Positions 9,258 to 19,694 of a stretch of DNA of 64,000 bases are shown piece after piece (the first letter of the stretch is position 1; every line of letters begins with the position of its first letter). A program made the position numbers and the translations under genes. This DNA is from Vibrio inusitatus (GTDB lineage: Bacteria > Pseudomonadota > Gammaproteobacteria > Enterobacterales > Vibrionaceae): positions 1,054,001 to 1,118,000 of the forward strand of contig AP024878.1 in NCBI GenBank assembly GCA_024346935.1, given 5' to 3'. The notes under the pieces were generated by a model. That model was given only the letters and a program-made list of their open reading frames with translations, was not told where the DNA came from and ran no database searches.

Positions 9258-9803
9258 ATGAATATTGAAAAGCAAGCACTGGTCAAAGCAAGTATCAAAA
9301 GCATTCAAGACTACCCAAAACCAGGTATTTTGTTTCGTGACGTAACAAGTTTGATGGAAGATGCAAAAGCGTATCAAGCTACGATTGAAATGCTTATCGA
9401 ACGTTACCAAGGCATGGGTTTTACCAAAGTAGTGGGCACTGAGGCTCGCGGGTTTTTATTTGGTGCTCCTCTAGCGCTTGAATTGGGAGTTGGTTTTGTT
9501 CCTGTGCGCAAACCCGGTAAGCTACCTCGTAATACTATCTCCCAATCGTATGAGTTGGAATACGGTACAGATGTGCTGGAAATTCACACTGATGCGATCA
9601 CTGAAGGCGATAAGGTACTTGTGGTTGATGATCTGCTTGCAACAGGTGGCACAATTGAAGCGACAACTAAGCTGATTCGTCAACTTGGTGGCATCGTTGA
9701 ACACGCAGCCTTTGTTATCAATCTACCAGAGATTGGTGGTGATAAACGTATTGAAAAAATGGGCATCGAAGTGTTTAGCTTATGTGAGTTTGACGGTCAC
9801 TAA
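9258..9803 (+). CDS. apt: Adenine phosphoribosyltransferase
   Basis: Purine salvage: adenine plus PRPP to AMP plus pyrophosphate. The N-terminal block [18 protein letters not shown], the middle [19 protein letters not shown] and the PRPP-binding loop [16 protein letters not shown] (near residue 120) are complete; 181 residues is the family size. It lies 25 bases before dnaX, an arrangement shared with E. coli, so the two are probably cotranscribed in part. No PurR box was seen upstream. Confidence 0.97.
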   Translation: MNIEKQALVKASIKSIQDYPKPGILFRDVTSLMEDAKAYQATIEMLIERYQGMGFTKVVGTEARGFLFGAPLALELGVGFVPVRKPGKLPRNTISQSYELEYGTDVLEIHTDAITEGDKVLVVDDLLATGGTIEATTKLIRQLGGIVEHAAFVINLPEIGGDKRIEKMGIEVFSLCEFDGH

Positions 9804-9828
9804 TTCGTCTCATCTATCAGGATAATTA

Positions 9829-11967
9829 ATGAGTTATTTAGCGTTAGCACGTAAATGGCGTCCAAAGCGATTTAAAGAAGTCGTAGGGCAAGAGCATGTC
9901 TTGACTGCGTTGGAGAATGCGCTAGACCAAAATCGCTTGCACCATGCCTATTTGTTTAGTGGTACTCGCGGTGTAGGTAAAACGACGATTGGTCGCTTAT
10001 TAGCCAAAGGGTTAAACTGTGAAACTGGTATTACTTCGACACCCTGCGGAAAATGCCAAAGCTGCGTCGAGATTGATCAAGGGCGCTTTGTTGACCTTCT
10101 AGAGATCGATGCGGCGTCTAGAACTAAAGTTGAAGACACTCGCGATCTATTGGATAACGTTCAATATAAGCCGGCGAGAGGTCGCTTTAAGGTTTACCTG
10201 ATAGATGAAGTACATATGCTGTCAAAGCATAGCTTTAACGCGCTACTTAAAACTCTAGAAGAGCCACCTGAGTATGTGAAGTTTCTGTTGGCGACAACAG
10301 ATCCACAAAAACTGCCAGTGACGATTCTATCCCGATGTCTTCAATTTCACCTTAAACCTATTACTGTTGATGATATTCATCAGCAGTTAGAGCACGTTCT
10401 AGAGCAAGAAAATATTGCCAGAGAAGATCGTGCATTGGGCATGATTGCTCATGCTGCAGATGGCAGTATGCGTGATGCATTAAGTCTTGCTGATCAAGCT
10501 ATCGCTCTAGGTAATGGTAATGTAGTGATAGAACAAGTGTCGCGAATGCTAGGTACTCTAGATAGTGAACAAGCGTTATATCTGATTGATGCAATCGTTC
10601 ACAAGCAGGCATCGCAAAGCCTAGAGGCATTAAATCAACTTGCTAGCAATGGCGTTGATTGGGACGGTTTGCTACAAGATGTGTCGATGCAATTGCACCG
10701 CATCGCCATGTATCAAGCTCTTCCTGCGACTTTAGATACGGGTCATATGGACGCAGAGCGAGTTCAACATCTTGCTGAGCAATTATCGCCACAAGAGGTT
10801 CAGCTTTACTACCAAATTGCTCTAAAAGGCCGTGGCGAGCTTTCTATGGCTCCAACTGAGCGTGCAGGGGCGGAAATGACCTTGCTGCGAATGCTTGCCT
10901 TTAGTCCAGCGGACAAACCGGCTGCCAATACGATATCCACACAAAGCAATGGTGTTGGTGAAGCAACGCAGTCCTTGCCTGTAGTGGATGCCGTTCCTGT
11001 TTCTGAAAGACCGTCACCGGTTCAACAAGCGAAGAAGATCTTAGAGCAGAAAGCAGCTAAACCTGTTTCACCTAAATCTCTCTCTGTCGAACCCCCACCG
11101 CAAGCTACGGTTTCTGCAGAGCAACCTCCTATGGTTGATGTGCCTCCGGCACACTCTGGGTATGAGGCACCTGCTCATTCGCCTCAAGATGTTGTTAACA
11201 CGACTCAAATTGTTGAGTCTGTTAGTGATGACACAACTAATGAACCACAGGTTTCGGTTAAGAGCCCACTGGTGGGGCTTCGTCACCAACTTCGCTCTAA
11301 GCGACAGAGCAAAACCTCAGTACAAGGTGAACGCTCAAAAAAGGGTGAAGCAGCACAGACAGGCAAAAAAGAGAGCGTACTTCAGCGAGTGACTCAAAAA
11401 CACCCGCCAAAGAGGCCTTCAGAGTCGGTGCTGCAGGAAAAAGTCGATACCAGTGGGTCGCCATATCAATGGCAGGCATCAGAATCTTCTCAACCTAAAG
11501 CAAAAAAACCAGGCTTAACACCAGCATTGCTGAAAAAAGCTTTGGAGCATGAGAAGACACCTGAAATGGTTTCAAAACTGGTTGATGAATCGGTAGCACA
11601 GGATAGTTGGAGCGCTTTGATAGCAAAACTGAAGACCGCTAAGCTAGTCGAGCAGTTAGCCTTAAACTCCCATTATGATGAGAACGAAGGCAGTATTGTC
11701 TTGCATTTAAGACCGAGCCAACAGCATCTTGATGGAGAGAAATCTCGCACTGAACTAATGCAGGCGCTTTTTGAGGTGACAGGGCAACATCAAGAAATTA
11801 CGGTACAGGTCGATGAGCAAGGTCAAACACCATTAGAGCTACGTGAAACTTTGTACCAAGGAAAGCTTGAGCAAGCGTTTAACAGTTTAGAAAATGATGA
11901 ACATATCAAGTTTATTGAGGCCCGTTTTTCAGCGGAACTGGATAGAGAGAGTGTTCGTCCAATATAG
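9829..11967 (+). CDS. dnaX: DNA polymerase III subunits tau and gamma
   Basis: Clamp-loader ATPase; tau also ties the loader to the polymerase cores and the DnaB helicase. Domain I has Walker [16 protein letters not shown] near residue 45, a four-cysteine zinc site (C64, then CGKCQSC) and the Walker B/DExH-like LIDEVHML; domains II-III run to about residue 370. A proline/glutamine/serine-rich linker (about 370-560) precedes domains IV-V, which bind DnaB and the alpha subunit. The 712-residue tau is longer than the 643 of E. coli, mainly in the linker. An in-frame A AAA AAG slippery heptamer at 11337-11343 would make a gamma form of about 506 residues. Confidence 0.97.
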   Translation: MSYLALARKWRPKRFKEVVGQEHVLTALENALDQNRLHHAYLFSGTRGVGKTTIGRLLAKGLNCETGITSTPCGKCQSCVEIDQGRFVDLLEIDAASRTKVEDTRDLLDNVQYKPARGRFKVYLIDEVHMLSKHSFNALLKTLEEPPEYVKFLLATTDPQKLPVTILSRCLQFHLKPITVDDIHQQLEHVLEQENIAREDRALGMIAHAADGSMRDALSLADQAIALGNGNVVIEQVSRMLGTLDSEQALYLIDAIVHKQASQSLEALNQLASNGVDWDGLLQDVSMQLHRIAMYQALPATLDTGHMDAERVQHLAEQLSPQEVQLYYQIALKGRGELSMAPTERAGAEMTLLRMLAFSPADKPAANTISTQSNGVGEATQSLPVVDAVPVSERPSPVQQAKKILEQKAAKPVSPKSLSVEPPPQATVSAEQPPMVDVPPAHSGYEAPAHSPQDVVNTTQIVESVSDDTTNEPQVSVKSPLVGLRHQLRSKRQSKTSVQGERSKKGEAAQTGKKESVLQRVTQKHPPKRPSESVLQEKVDTSGSPYQWQASESSQPKAKKPGLTPALLKKALEHEKTPEMVSKLVDESVAQDSWSALIAKLKTAKLVEQLALNSHYDENEGSIVLHLRPSQQHLDGEKSRTELMQALFEVTGQHQEITVQVDEQGQTPLELRETLYQGKLEQAFNSLENDEHIKFIEARFSAELDRESVRPI
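11337..11343 (+). other. Programmed -1 frameshift site in dnaX
   Basis: Codons read TCA AAA AAG GGT, so the heptamer A AAA AAG is in the correct phase. A -1 slip is followed by GGG then TGA (11346-11348), the same layout as E. coli dnaX, where one extra codon precedes the stop. AAGGTG at 11324-11329 can act as the stimulatory internal Shine-Dalgarno, seven bases upstream. No strong downstream stem-loop could be found by eye, unlike E. coli. Confidence 0.75.
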
Positions 11968-12038
11968 GGTTGAAATGGGCTAGAGTAATCCCCATTTCAC
12001 TAGTAATTATCAATACCGATATCAAAGAGAGATTCAGA

Positions 12039-12368
12039 ATGTTTGGAAAAGGCGGTATGGGCAACCTAATGAAGCAAGCCCAGCAAATGCAAGATCGTAT
12101 GGCGAAGCTTCAAGAAGAGATTGCACAAATGGAAGTGACTGGCGAGTCTGGTGCTGGCCTAGTAAAAGTGACTATCACTGGTAGCCATAATGTGCGTCGC
12201 GTTGACATCGATGAGAGCTTGATGGAAGACGACAAAGAAATGCTTGAAGACCTGATTGCAGCAGCATTTAACGATGCAGCTCGTCGTGTTGAAGAGACTC
12301 AAAAAGAAAAAATGGCTTCTGTGACTGGCGGTATGCAACTACCACCAGGCATGAAAATGCCGTTCTAA
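12039..12368 (+). CDS. ybaB: Nucleoid-associated protein, YbaB/EbfC family
   Basis: Small DNA-binding dimer, frequently placed between dnaX and recR. The ATG at 12039 gives the standard start [20 protein letters not shown] and 109 residues, exactly the E. coli length, and is preceded by AGAGAG; the open frame extends further upstream but without similarity to the family. The long N-terminal helix (about residues 8-30), the central [19 protein letters not shown] strand pair and the C-terminal helix with [13 protein letters not shown] are all present. Stop to recR start is 16 bases. Confidence 0.95.
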   Translation: MFGKGGMGNLMKQAQQMQDRMAKLQEEIAQMEVTGESGAGLVKVTITGSHNVRRVDIDESLMEDDKEMLEDLIAAAFNDAARRVEETQKEKMASVTGGMQLPPGMKMPF

Positions 12369-12384
12369 GAAACAGAACTAATCA

Positions 12385-12984
12385 ATGCGTACCAGTAACA
12401 TGCTGGAGCAGTTGATGGAGGCCTTACGTTGTCTACCTGGGGTGGGTCCCAAGTCGGCACAGCGTATGGCCTTTCATTTATTGCAGCGAGATAGAAGCGG
12501 TGGCGTTAAGCTAGCAGATGCCCTTAGTCAGGCGATGACTGAGGTGGGTCATTGTGATGAATGTCGTACGTTTACTGAAAACGATGTTTGTCATATCTGC
12601 AGTAATCCGAAAAGGCAGCAAACAGGTCAAATATGTGTTGTTGAAAGTCCAGCTGATATTGCGGCCGTAGAGGCAACAGGTCAGTATTCAGGACTTTATT
12701 TCGTATTGATGGGGCATCTATCTCCACTTGATGGAATTGGTCCTAGTGACATCGGGCTTGATAAACTCGACTTTAGGCTTCAGGATGGCGAAATCACAGA
12801 AGTGATATTGGCGACCAATCCAACGGTTGAGGGTGAAGCTACGGCTCAGTACATAGCTGAGCTCTGTCATATCCACCAAGTTAATGCGTCTAGAATCGCT
12901 CATGGTGTGCCTGTGGGGGGGGAGCTAGATCTAGTGGATGGCACTACTTTGTCCCACTCTCTTTTAGGACGACACAAGCTTTAA
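12385..12984 (+). CDS. recR: Recombination mediator RecR
   Basis: Acts with RecF and RecO to load RecA on SSB-coated gaps. The helix-hairpin-helix [20 protein letters not shown] is near the N-terminus, followed by the zinc finger [16 protein letters not shown] (residues about 57-72), the Toprim domain ([20 protein letters not shown]) and the C-terminal Walker-B-like segment [12 protein letters not shown]. At 199 residues it is standard. It ends the dnaX-ybaB-recR run, and a strong bidirectional terminator follows. Confidence 0.97.
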   Translation: MRTSNMLEQLMEALRCLPGVGPKSAQRMAFHLLQRDRSGGVKLADALSQAMTEVGHCDECRTFTENDVCHICSNPKRQQTGQICVVESPADIAAVEATGQYSGLYFVLMGHLSPLDGIGPSDIGLDKLDFRLQDGEITEVILATNPTVEGEATAQYIAELCHIHQVNASRIAHGVPVGGELDLVDGTTLSHSLLGRHKL

Positions 12985-12995
12985 TGGCAAGATGC

Positions 12996-13030
12996 AAAAA
13001 GGCCGCTCAGTTTAGACTGAGCGGCCTTTT
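12996..13030. terminator. Bidirectional terminator between recR and aqpZ
   Basis: A 14-bp perfect stem, AAAAGGCCGCTCAG with its inverted copy, encloses a TTTAGA loop. Flanking A and T runs suit both convergent genes. Confidence 0.93.
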
Positions 13031-13050
13031 TTATATTTTTCTAGTTTCAG

Positions 13051-13734
13051 TTATTCCTTGCCAGCAACCGTTTTATAGACAACGGCACCTATAATACCGC
13101 CAATAATTGGCGCTACCCAAAATAACCATAATTGACTGATGGCAGCATCTCCTACAAACACGGCAACCCCTGTACTTCGCGCTGGGTTTACAGATGTATT
13201 AGTCACCGGGATACTGATTAAGTGAATGAGTGTCAAACATAGACCGATAGCTAGCGGTGCAAAACCGGCTGGTGCTCTACTATCGGTAGCTCCCATGATC
13301 ACAAATAGGAAAACGGCGGTAAGAACGATCTCAGTCACTAATGCTGCTGTCAATCCATAGCCCATAGGTGAGTGTTCGCCGTAACCATTGGTAGCGAATC
13401 CACCAATTTCAGCACCTGCTTTACCCGTCGCAATAACATACAACACACCACCGGCAATAATACCGCCAATAACTTGTGCAATGATGTACGGGACCACTTC
13501 CTTAGCTTCATGACGACCACCGGCCCAAAGACCAATCGTAATCGCTGGGTTTAGATGACAGCCTGAGATATGACCAATAGCATAAGCCATAGTAACGACA
13601 GTAAGACCGAAGGCCAAAGCAACGCCGGCAAATCCGATGCCTAAGTCTGGAATACCAGCAGCCAGTACTGCACTACCGCAGCCCCCGAATACCAACCAAA
13701 ATGTGCCAATCAGTTCGGCAAAGTACTTATTCAT
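13051..13734 (-). CDS. aqpZ: Aquaporin Z
   Basis: Water channel of the inner membrane. Six transmembrane segments plus two NPA half-helices are present: HLNPAITIG near residue 60 and SVNPARSTG near residue 183. The selectivity-filter arginine follows the second NPA (NPAR), and AqpZ-like residues ([15 protein letters not shown]) start the protein. The 227-residue length is close to E. coli AqpZ (231). Monocistronic; it converges with recR. Confidence 0.95.
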   Translation of the reverse strand: MNKYFAELIGTFWLVFGGCGSAVLAAGIPDLGIGFAGVALAFGLTVVTMAYAIGHISGCHLNPAITIGLWAGGRHEAKEVVPYIIAQVIGGIIAGGVLYVIATGKAGAEIGGFATNGYGEHSPMGYGLTAALVTEIVLTAVFLFVIMGATDSRAPAGFAPLAIGLCLTLIHLISIPVTNTSVNPARSTGVAVFVGDAAISQLWLFWVAPIIGGIIGAVVYKTVAGKE

Positions 13735-13841
13735 AAGAATCCCTTCTATAAGTGTTTGATTCTTAATAAATGTAGTCGGTTTTTACGAAGTGTGGAAAAT
13801 TAAATGAGGATGCCAAATTAAGAACTCTGATATAAGCGATC

Positions 13842-14093
13842 TTATACAGTACAACTTTCTAGATCATTAAGAATGAATAGCGCTTGTTCTCGGGTTTCGC
13901 CACATACCCATTCTGCCGCCTTAAAGCCATGACAAACCTCAGGGCGTTCTTTTTTGCCAAAAAGCTTGCATAGGTTGTCTTCGGTCAATTGTTTACAGCG
14001 CTCACCAGCATTTTTACCGTTGGGATGCAGTGGAAAGCTGCTAGATATGCTTGGGGCTATACAACAGGCACCGCAATAAAGACGACATTCCAT
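13842..14093 (-). CDS. YkgJ-like cysteine cluster protein
   Basis: Small protein of the YkgJ/UPF0153 cysteine-cluster type, presumed to bind zinc or an iron-sulfur cluster; function unknown. From the chosen ATG it starts MECRLYCGACCIAPSISSSF and is 83 residues with conserved cysteines C3, C7, C10, C11 and later CKQL, NLCKLF, EVCHGF and WVCG. The frame extends upstream to 14186, but the extra 31 residues are not typical of the family, and AAAGG lies about ten bases before 14093, so the shorter start is preferred. It is divergent from another cysteine-cluster gene (14273-14713). Confidence 0.75.
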   Translation of the reverse strand: MECRLYCGACCIAPSISSSFPLHPNGKNAGERCKQLTEDNLCKLFGKKERPEVCHGFKAAEWVCGETREQALFILNDLESCTV

Positions 14094-14272
14094 ACAATTT
14101 AGCCTTTGAAGAAAACAGAAAAAGGGATTATCAACAGTTTGACTAAGAATGAAAGAAGTTTCTGTACTCGGATGAAAAGTATTCATGTAAGTGCTTGATT
14201 ATCGCTTTTGCTTGTATTTTAAACGATGAATAGGTATAAAACGCCTCCCAGTTAATGACGGTAAGATTTAAG

Positions 14273-14713
14273 ATGACTTCTCCATTTTGGCAAACAAAAA
14301 CACTAGAGCAGATGAGTGAGCAAGAGTGGGAAGCTCTATGTGATGGTTGTGGTAAATGTTGCTTACACAAATTAATGGATGAAGACAGCGATGAAGTCTA
14401 TTACACCAACGTGGCGTGTAGTTGGTTAAATAGCAAAACTTGTAGCTGCAAAGACTATGCTAACCGTTTTGAATCAGGTGAAGAGTGCTTGAAACTGACG
14501 CGTGATAAGATTCACGAATTTCACTGGTTACCAGAAACCTGCGCTTATCGCTTATTATCTGAAAACAAAGATCTGCCAGAATGGCATCCGCTGATCACTG
14601 GCTCAAAATCGGCGATGCACGCAGCGGGTGAAAGTGTTCGAAACAAAGTAGTGTATGAGATTGACGTGGTGGATTGGGAAGACCACATTCTCAATCACCC
14701 AAACAGAAAGTAA
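14273..14713 (+). CDS. ycgN: YcgN family cysteine cluster protein
   Basis: Conserved protein of the UPF0260 family; probably binds a metal through its clustered cysteines, but the function is unknown. The ATG at 14273 gives [20 protein letters not shown], the normal family start, and 146 residues; the in-frame ATG at 14255 would only add six residues. GGTAAG lies just upstream. Metal-site motifs are [32 protein letters not shown] and CLKLT, then a conserved [10 protein letters not shown] and W-H-PL-G. The stop is immediately followed by the stop of the opposite-strand ChaN-like gene. Confidence 0.9.
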   Translation: MTSPFWQTKTLEQMSEQEWEALCDGCGKCCLHKLMDEDSDEVYYTNVACSWLNSKTCSCKDYANRFESGEECLKLTRDKIHEFHWLPETCAYRLLSENKDLPEWHPLITGSKSAMHAAGESVRNKVVYEIDVVDWEDHILNHPNRK

Positions 14714-15661
14714 CTACTTACAATCTGTCGCTGAATCCGATTGCGGATGTGTAGATGTCCCGTGATCAAGAGTTCCTGTAACAACCTGTTCAGGCAGAGG
14801 TAAAACCAATAGTTGGTACTCTGGGAAGAGACTTTGACCTGAAATGTTTGAGACTTCAGTGACTGGGGTTATTAACGCAATTTTAAGATCTGGCATTCTC
14901 TTATTAAGCGAATGGGCGATGCCCATTCCATTCTCGACATGAAATTTCCCAGCAGTATGCATCACTTGGTGATCGGGATTGTTTTGAATGTGCATTACAA
15001 TACTTTCCGCCATGGTCTCATCCCATGAAACTTGAGCCGCGTACATTTTTTCTACGACGTCCTTATCTATACCTTCCATCATTTCGACAAACCTAGCCTT
15101 GTAAGGTCTTTCTGAAGTATCTAACTGTGCTGCGACAAACTTGCGTTCTTCACTATTGAGCTGTTTTAGATAGTCAGGCCCCACCTTACCAATGCAGCGT
15201 ACTATATCCCTTGGCGCATTTGCCGCAATCACTGGCATTTTAGCCGCTTTTGCTTGTTCGACAATAGGTCGATAGTCACTGGTGTAATTGGGCCAAGCAT
15301 TAGCGTGAGCAACTAATGCCAATTCACCAATCTCTTTATTTAAATACTGGTTTAGCGTCGACTGCGAAGGTCGACTGAACTGTTCCATAGATAGCGCTAC
15401 GTTTTCATTTTTATCGAGTAAAAGTTGATAAAGATCTGACTGAAATCGATGCACAGCAGAGTGCGAATGCCACTCACCTACGAGGATCACATCAGCGTTT
15501 AATATCTGTGAAGGGAGAGCAGATAAGGTGACTGGATTGGATGATATTTCATAGAGTTGATAGTCGAAAAATGTAGTGACGGGAGAGTGTAACTCTTTGG
15601 CACCTGTTGGTGAGCAAAGAAAACAAGAGAGCAAAACTAAGGTGTGTTTGTATCCATACAT
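14714..15661 (-). CDS. ChaN family (DUF399) protein, putative haem-binding lipoprotein
   Basis: Exported protein of the ChaN/DUF399 family, whose studied member (Campylobacter ChaN) binds haem and is iron-regulated. The N-terminus has a hydrophobic signal ending in LVLLSC, an acceptable though not classical lipobox, so lipoprotein status is likely but not sure. The catalytic-like block ILVGEWHSHSAVHRFQ (about residues 57-72) and the family GKFHVENGMGIAHSL near residue 245 are present. Length 315 residues is normal. A short gap (23 bases) from rlmA suggests cotranscription. No Fur box was recognised. Confidence 0.8.
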   Translation of the reverse strand: MYGYKHTLVLLSCFLCSPTGAKELHSPVTTFFDYQLYEISSNPVTLSALPSQILNADVILVGEWHSHSAVHRFQSDLYQLLLDKNENVALSMEQFSRPSQSTLNQYLNKEIGELALVAHANAWPNYTSDYRPIVEQAKAAKMPVIAANAPRDIVRCIGKVGPDYLKQLNSEERKFVAAQLDTSERPYKARFVEMMEGIDKDVVEKMYAAQVSWDETMAESIVMHIQNNPDHQVMHTAGKFHVENGMGIAHSLNKRMPDLKIALITPVTEVSNISGQSLFPEYQLLVLPLPEQVVTGTLDHGTSTHPQSDSATDCK

Positions 15662-15684
15662 GTCTGCTCTCCTGCTTGTTAGGG

Positions 15685-16497
15685 TTAGATCACCCTATAA
15701 ACTTGAATATTAAAGTCCGCCTCACACTCAAACGCATCCTCAACTTTGAGTTCAGCCTGCAGTTCTTTAGAGGCTTTCCAAGCAAAGGGTGTCATTTGCA
15801 ATAGATCAAATGCAAACCCTTTTTCCAATCGCATCTGATAGTTGAGTTTAGTTTGTTTGTACAACTCTAGCCCTGCAAATTCATCCGCTTGTTCTTCGTG
15901 CAAACGGACTTCTTTGTATATACGTTCGCGAAGCTGAAATAGATGCCTTGCACCTGGGGTAACCGTTATTAATAAACCATTGGGCTTTAGGCAACGCAGC
16001 AGTTCTTCTTGTTTGCTTGGTGCATAGACTTTAACTATCACATCTAGGCTATTATCGTTAAAGGGCAGTTTGTAGCTCGATGCAACACTAAAGTGACAAT
16101 TCGAGTAACGTTTAGATGCGTAGCGAACCGCTACTTTGGAGATATCCAAGCCGTAGACTTTAGCATCATCTGTAAGTTTTTGAGCGATTTCGTTGGTGTA
16201 ATACCCTTCACCGCACCCGATATCCAATATCGTTGGAGCATCGATACCATCAACGTTCATGCTGACGATGCTGGCTAGTTGCTGCTGCAGGTTTTGGTAA
16301 TGGCCAGACTCTAGGAAGACTCGGCGAGCTTGCATCATTTCTTTGCTGTCACCAGGATTCTTTGAATGCTTGTGATGAGCAGGCATCAAATTTACGTAGC
16401 CTTCTTTGGCCTTATCGAACATGTGGTTGTTAGGGCATTTAAACGTTCGAGATTCTAGGGCTAAAGGTTGTGAACAAAGAGGGCAGGCGTAGATCAT
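15685..16497 (-). CDS. rlmA: 23S rRNA (guanine-745-N1)-methyltransferase RlmA
   Basis: Methylates G745 of 23S rRNA in the large subunit tunnel region. The N-terminal zinc finger is visible (CPLC near residues 4-7, CPNNH near 19-23), followed by DKAKEGYVNLMPAHHKHSKNP and the class I SAM-binding motif ILDIGCGEGYYTNEIA near residue 88. The ATG at 16497 gives the normal start MIYACPLCSQPL and 270 residues; the longer frame from a TTG at 16512 adds only five residues. It is upstream of the ChaN-like gene on the same strand. Confidence 0.93.
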   Translation of the reverse strand: MIYACPLCSQPLALESRTFKCPNNHMFDKAKEGYVNLMPAHHKHSKNPGDSKEMMQARRVFLESGHYQNLQQQLASIVSMNVDGIDAPTILDIGCGEGYYTNEIAQKLTDDAKVYGLDISKVAVRYASKRYSNCHFSVASSYKLPFNDNSLDVIVKVYAPSKQEELLRCLKPNGLLITVTPGARHLFQLRERIYKEVRLHEEQADEFAGLELYKQTKLNYQMRLEKGFAFDLLQMTPFAWKASKELQAELKVEDAFECEADFNIQVYRVI

Positions 16498-16560
16498 AAT
16501 AGCTTGATTCAAAAAATGGTATGCAGATAGTAGTCGCTATCGATGGTAGAGACAATAATT

Positions 16561-16591
16561 ATAAAAAGTGACTCTATGGCCTAGAGTCACT
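16561..16591 (-). terminator. Intrinsic terminator after yeaD
   Basis: A 10-bp perfect stem (16567-16576 with 16582-16591) with a TGGCC loop is followed, on the minus strand, by a short T-run. Confidence 0.85.
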
Positions 16592-16599
16592 CGCAGGAT

Positions 16600-17484
16600 T
16601 TACTTACAACCGATAGTGGTAGATAAGGTGTAGCTCTCACCAGGTTTAACGGTTGTGCCAGATTCGATACTTGGGGCGTGTTGACTGGCTTCAATACAAA
16701 GCATGGTTTTGTAACCATCATCTTGCATGTCACCCATGGCTGTCGCTCCCTCAGCCCAAGGATTCCAGATAACTGCGGAGTTAGAACCTTGGTTCTCTAT
16801 GGCAATATCACGATCAAAACCAGGATCACTTAAGGTTATCAGTGGCTTTGGCTGAGTGTAAACTCTGTCGATGGTGTCAGTAAGAGTCAGTACGTCACCG
16901 CCTTGAGTCAACTTAGCTTCATTGAGGCTATCAATATATTCAGGCCCCATGCCGCGTGTTTCAACGTTATCGATATCAGAGATATTGAGGTACGTATGAA
17001 GTGCGCCAGAGAAGCGCCAATCAGCTTTGTCTGTGTTAGTCATGACCAAGCTTACCTTTAGCTCGTTTCCTACCTCTACGTTTAGTACAGCTTCAAAATG
17101 ATGTGGCCACACCGCTAGAGTTTCTTCAGAGGTACTTAATCCTAGGCTTACAATTACCCCGGTTTCATTTTCTCTGTGCTCGATGAGCTTCCATTGCGAG
17201 CTGCGAGCAAACCCGTGAGCAGGTGCTGCAATTCGACCAAACCAAGGCCAGCAAACAGGGATCCCGCCACGTAGTGCAGCTTTACCATCGTAAATGGCTT
17301 GCTCACTCATCCAGATAAGGTCTTGTTGGCCTTCTGGTTTATAAGAGATGACATGACCACCGTGAAGCGCAATGGCAGCAGAGGCTTGTTCGTGAATGAT
17401 GCGAATAATCTTAAGCTCGTCTTGCTGAACGATGGTGACGTTGTCAGAGAGGACCGCTATTGCGGGTAGTTGATATACATCCAT
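16600..17484 (-). CDS. yeaD: D-hexose-6-phosphate mutarotase (YeaD family)
   Basis: Interconverts alpha and beta anomers of glucose-6-phosphate and related hexose phosphates. Galactose-mutarotase fold; conserved pieces include ALRGGIPVCWPWFGR, GFARSSQWKL, FSGALHTYLNISDI (general acid/base region) and FDRDIAIENQGSNSAVIWNPW. Length 294 residues is standard. It lies downstream of gapA on the same strand, as in E. coli (gapA-yeaD), but the terminator between them suggests mostly separate transcription. Confidence 0.93.
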   Translation of the reverse strand: MDVYQLPAIAVLSDNVTIVQQDELKIIRIIHEQASAAIALHGGHVISYKPEGQQDLIWMSEQAIYDGKAALRGGIPVCWPWFGRIAAPAHGFARSSQWKLIEHRENETGVIVSLGLSTSEETLAVWPHHFEAVLNVEVGNELKVSLVMTNTDKADWRFSGALHTYLNISDIDNVETRGMGPEYIDSLNEAKLTQGGDVLTLTDTIDRVYTQPKPLITLSDPGFDRDIAIENQGSNSAVIWNPWAEGATAMGDMQDDGYKTMLCIEASQHAPSIESGTTVKPGESYTLSTTIGCK

Positions 17485-17563
17485 ATTGAGTTCTCACTAC
17501 ATTAGGGCGTATTGTGATGCACAAATGAATATGCAGTTGTAGTTGTTGCCCTAAATTTTTGAC

Positions 17564-17590
17564 AAAAAAAAGGCGACTCTAGAGTCGCCT
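17564..17590 (-). terminator. Intrinsic terminator after gapA
   Basis: The perfect palindrome AGGCGACTCTAGAGTCGCCT (17571-17590) is followed on the minus strand by eight T (17564-17571). Confidence 0.92.
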
Positions 17591-17614
17591 TCATGCAAAT
17601 TTCTTAACTAATGC

Positions 17615-18637
<1,023 letters not shown>

Positions 18638-18650
18638 TTAAATGTAAACT

Positions 18651-18665
18651 GGTAGTAAAATTACA
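18651..18665 (-). promoter_or_regulatory. Candidate HexR operator upstream of gapA
   Basis: On the minus strand TGTAATTTTACTACC matches the HexR consensus TGTARTTWWWYTACA at 14 of 15 positions. HexR is an RpiR-family regulator of central carbon metabolism in vibrios and Shewanella, and gapA is a recognised type of target. The hexR gene itself is not in the window. Confidence 0.6.
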
Positions 18666-18801
18666 AAACTCAGTTTCCTTCTGCAATAGATAATCAAGTT
18701 TATTTTGTTCAAAGTCAAAAAAAAATACTCTCTTATCGTACTTAACTATGCAGATGGTCGTTTATTGCACTTATTTGACGAGGCAATGCTCAACAAGTGC
18801 G

Positions 18802-18813
18802 TGTTGCGCAACA
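18802..18813. promoter_or_regulatory. Perfect 12-bp palindrome upstream of msrB
   Basis: TGTTGCGCAACA reads the same on both strands and lies 143 bases before the msrB start. It has the size of an operator, but I cannot name the regulator. Confidence 0.3.
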
Positions 18814-18955
18814 AAAAAAGAATTTTGTAGCGCGAATTTCTATCTCTTTCACATAAGTGGAAGAAAGTATGTGCTACAACATCGGACGAGGCAAGTGATC
18901 CACTGCCAAAAAGTAATGATAAATTTTAATTAGGGAAGCAGGACTCGTTTTACGT

Positions 18956-19348
18956 ATGAGCGATAGTAATAAATCAGATCAAGAATGGCGTCAGGAATTA
19001 TCAGAAGAAGAGTATCGCGTGTGTCGAGAGCAGGGTACTGAAGCGCCTTATAGTGGAAAACTATTGCACAATAAAGCAACTGGAGATTACGCATGTACTT
19101 GCTGCAAGGCTTTGTTGTTTAGATCAGACAATAAATATGACTCAGGTTGTGGCTGGCCAAGTTTTGATGCTCCCGTATCTAATGATGCGGTTCGCTATTT
19201 AGAAGATAATAGCCACGGTATGAAGCGTGTAGAAATCCGCTGTGCTAATTGCGATAGCCACTTGGGGCATGTGTTTCCTGATGGCCCTGTCAGTACAGGT
19301 GAACGGTATTGTGTGAATTCTGTATCGTTGGTGTTCAACAAGCCCTAA
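18956..19348 (+). CDS. msrB: Peptide methionine-(R)-S-oxide reductase MsrB
   Basis: Repairs the R epimer of methionine sulfoxide in proteins. The zinc site is complete (CTCC near residues 46-49 and CANC near 95-98), as are the GCGWPSF and [10 protein letters not shown] blocks and the catalytic cysteine in RYCVNS. At 130 residues it is a single-domain MsrB. It is followed by the yeaC-like gene 48 bases later, the same neighbour pair as in E. coli. Confidence 0.97.
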   Translation: MSDSNKSDQEWRQELSEEEYRVCREQGTEAPYSGKLLHNKATGDYACTCCKALLFRSDNKYDSGCGWPSFDAPVSNDAVRYLEDNSHGMKRVEIRCANCDSHLGHVFPDGPVSTGERYCVNSVSLVFNKP

Positions 19349-19396
19349 GCATTATGGTAACTTTATTACAATATGGAACAAGATTGGAGGGAGACA

Positions 19397-19687
19397 ATGA
19401 GTCAAGCTAAACCGGACTTAGAACAGATGATCGATGCTATTACCCCTGAGGCGTATCAAAGGCTTTGTTTTGCAGTAGAAACAGGCCGATGGCCTGAAGG
19501 GACAACTCTTAATGAAGAGCAAAGAGCGTATTGCCAGCAAGCTGTAATGTTATATCAAAGTAAAAATAATAACGAAGCGCAGCACATGACGGTGGCAGCT
19601 GGTGGAGAAATCAGTTTCAAATCTAAGAGCGAATTGAAGCGTCAATTTAATAATGAAGAAACGATCGCTAAGGTAAAAGTGGATTAA
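19397..19687 (+). CDS. yeaC: YeaC family (DUF1315) protein
   Basis: Small conserved protein of unknown function, commonly next to msrB. The ATG at 19397 is chosen because GGAGGGA lies four bases before it; the open frame starts eight codons earlier. The 96-residue product contains the family block ITPEAYQRLCFAVETGRWP and EEQRAYCQQAVMLY. No membrane segment or signal peptide. It converges with the HAD hydrolase gene, eight bases apart. Confidence 0.85.
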   Translation: MSQAKPDLEQMIDAITPEAYQRLCFAVETGRWPEGTTLNEEQRAYCQQAVMLYQSKNNNEAQHMTVAAGGEISFKSKSELKRQFNNEETIAKVKVD

Positions 19688-19694
19688 CTAGCGG

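Noticed and set aside
11361..11371. Second possible slippery run in dnaX (GGC AAA AAA GAG)
   Set aside because: The phase gives C AAA AAA, which does not satisfy the X XXY YYZ rule; only the 11337 heptamer does.
18748..18933. 61-codon open frame between gapA and msrB
   Set aside because: No ribosome binding site, odd composition rich in cysteine and histidine, and it lies in a regulatory gap with a palindrome inside.
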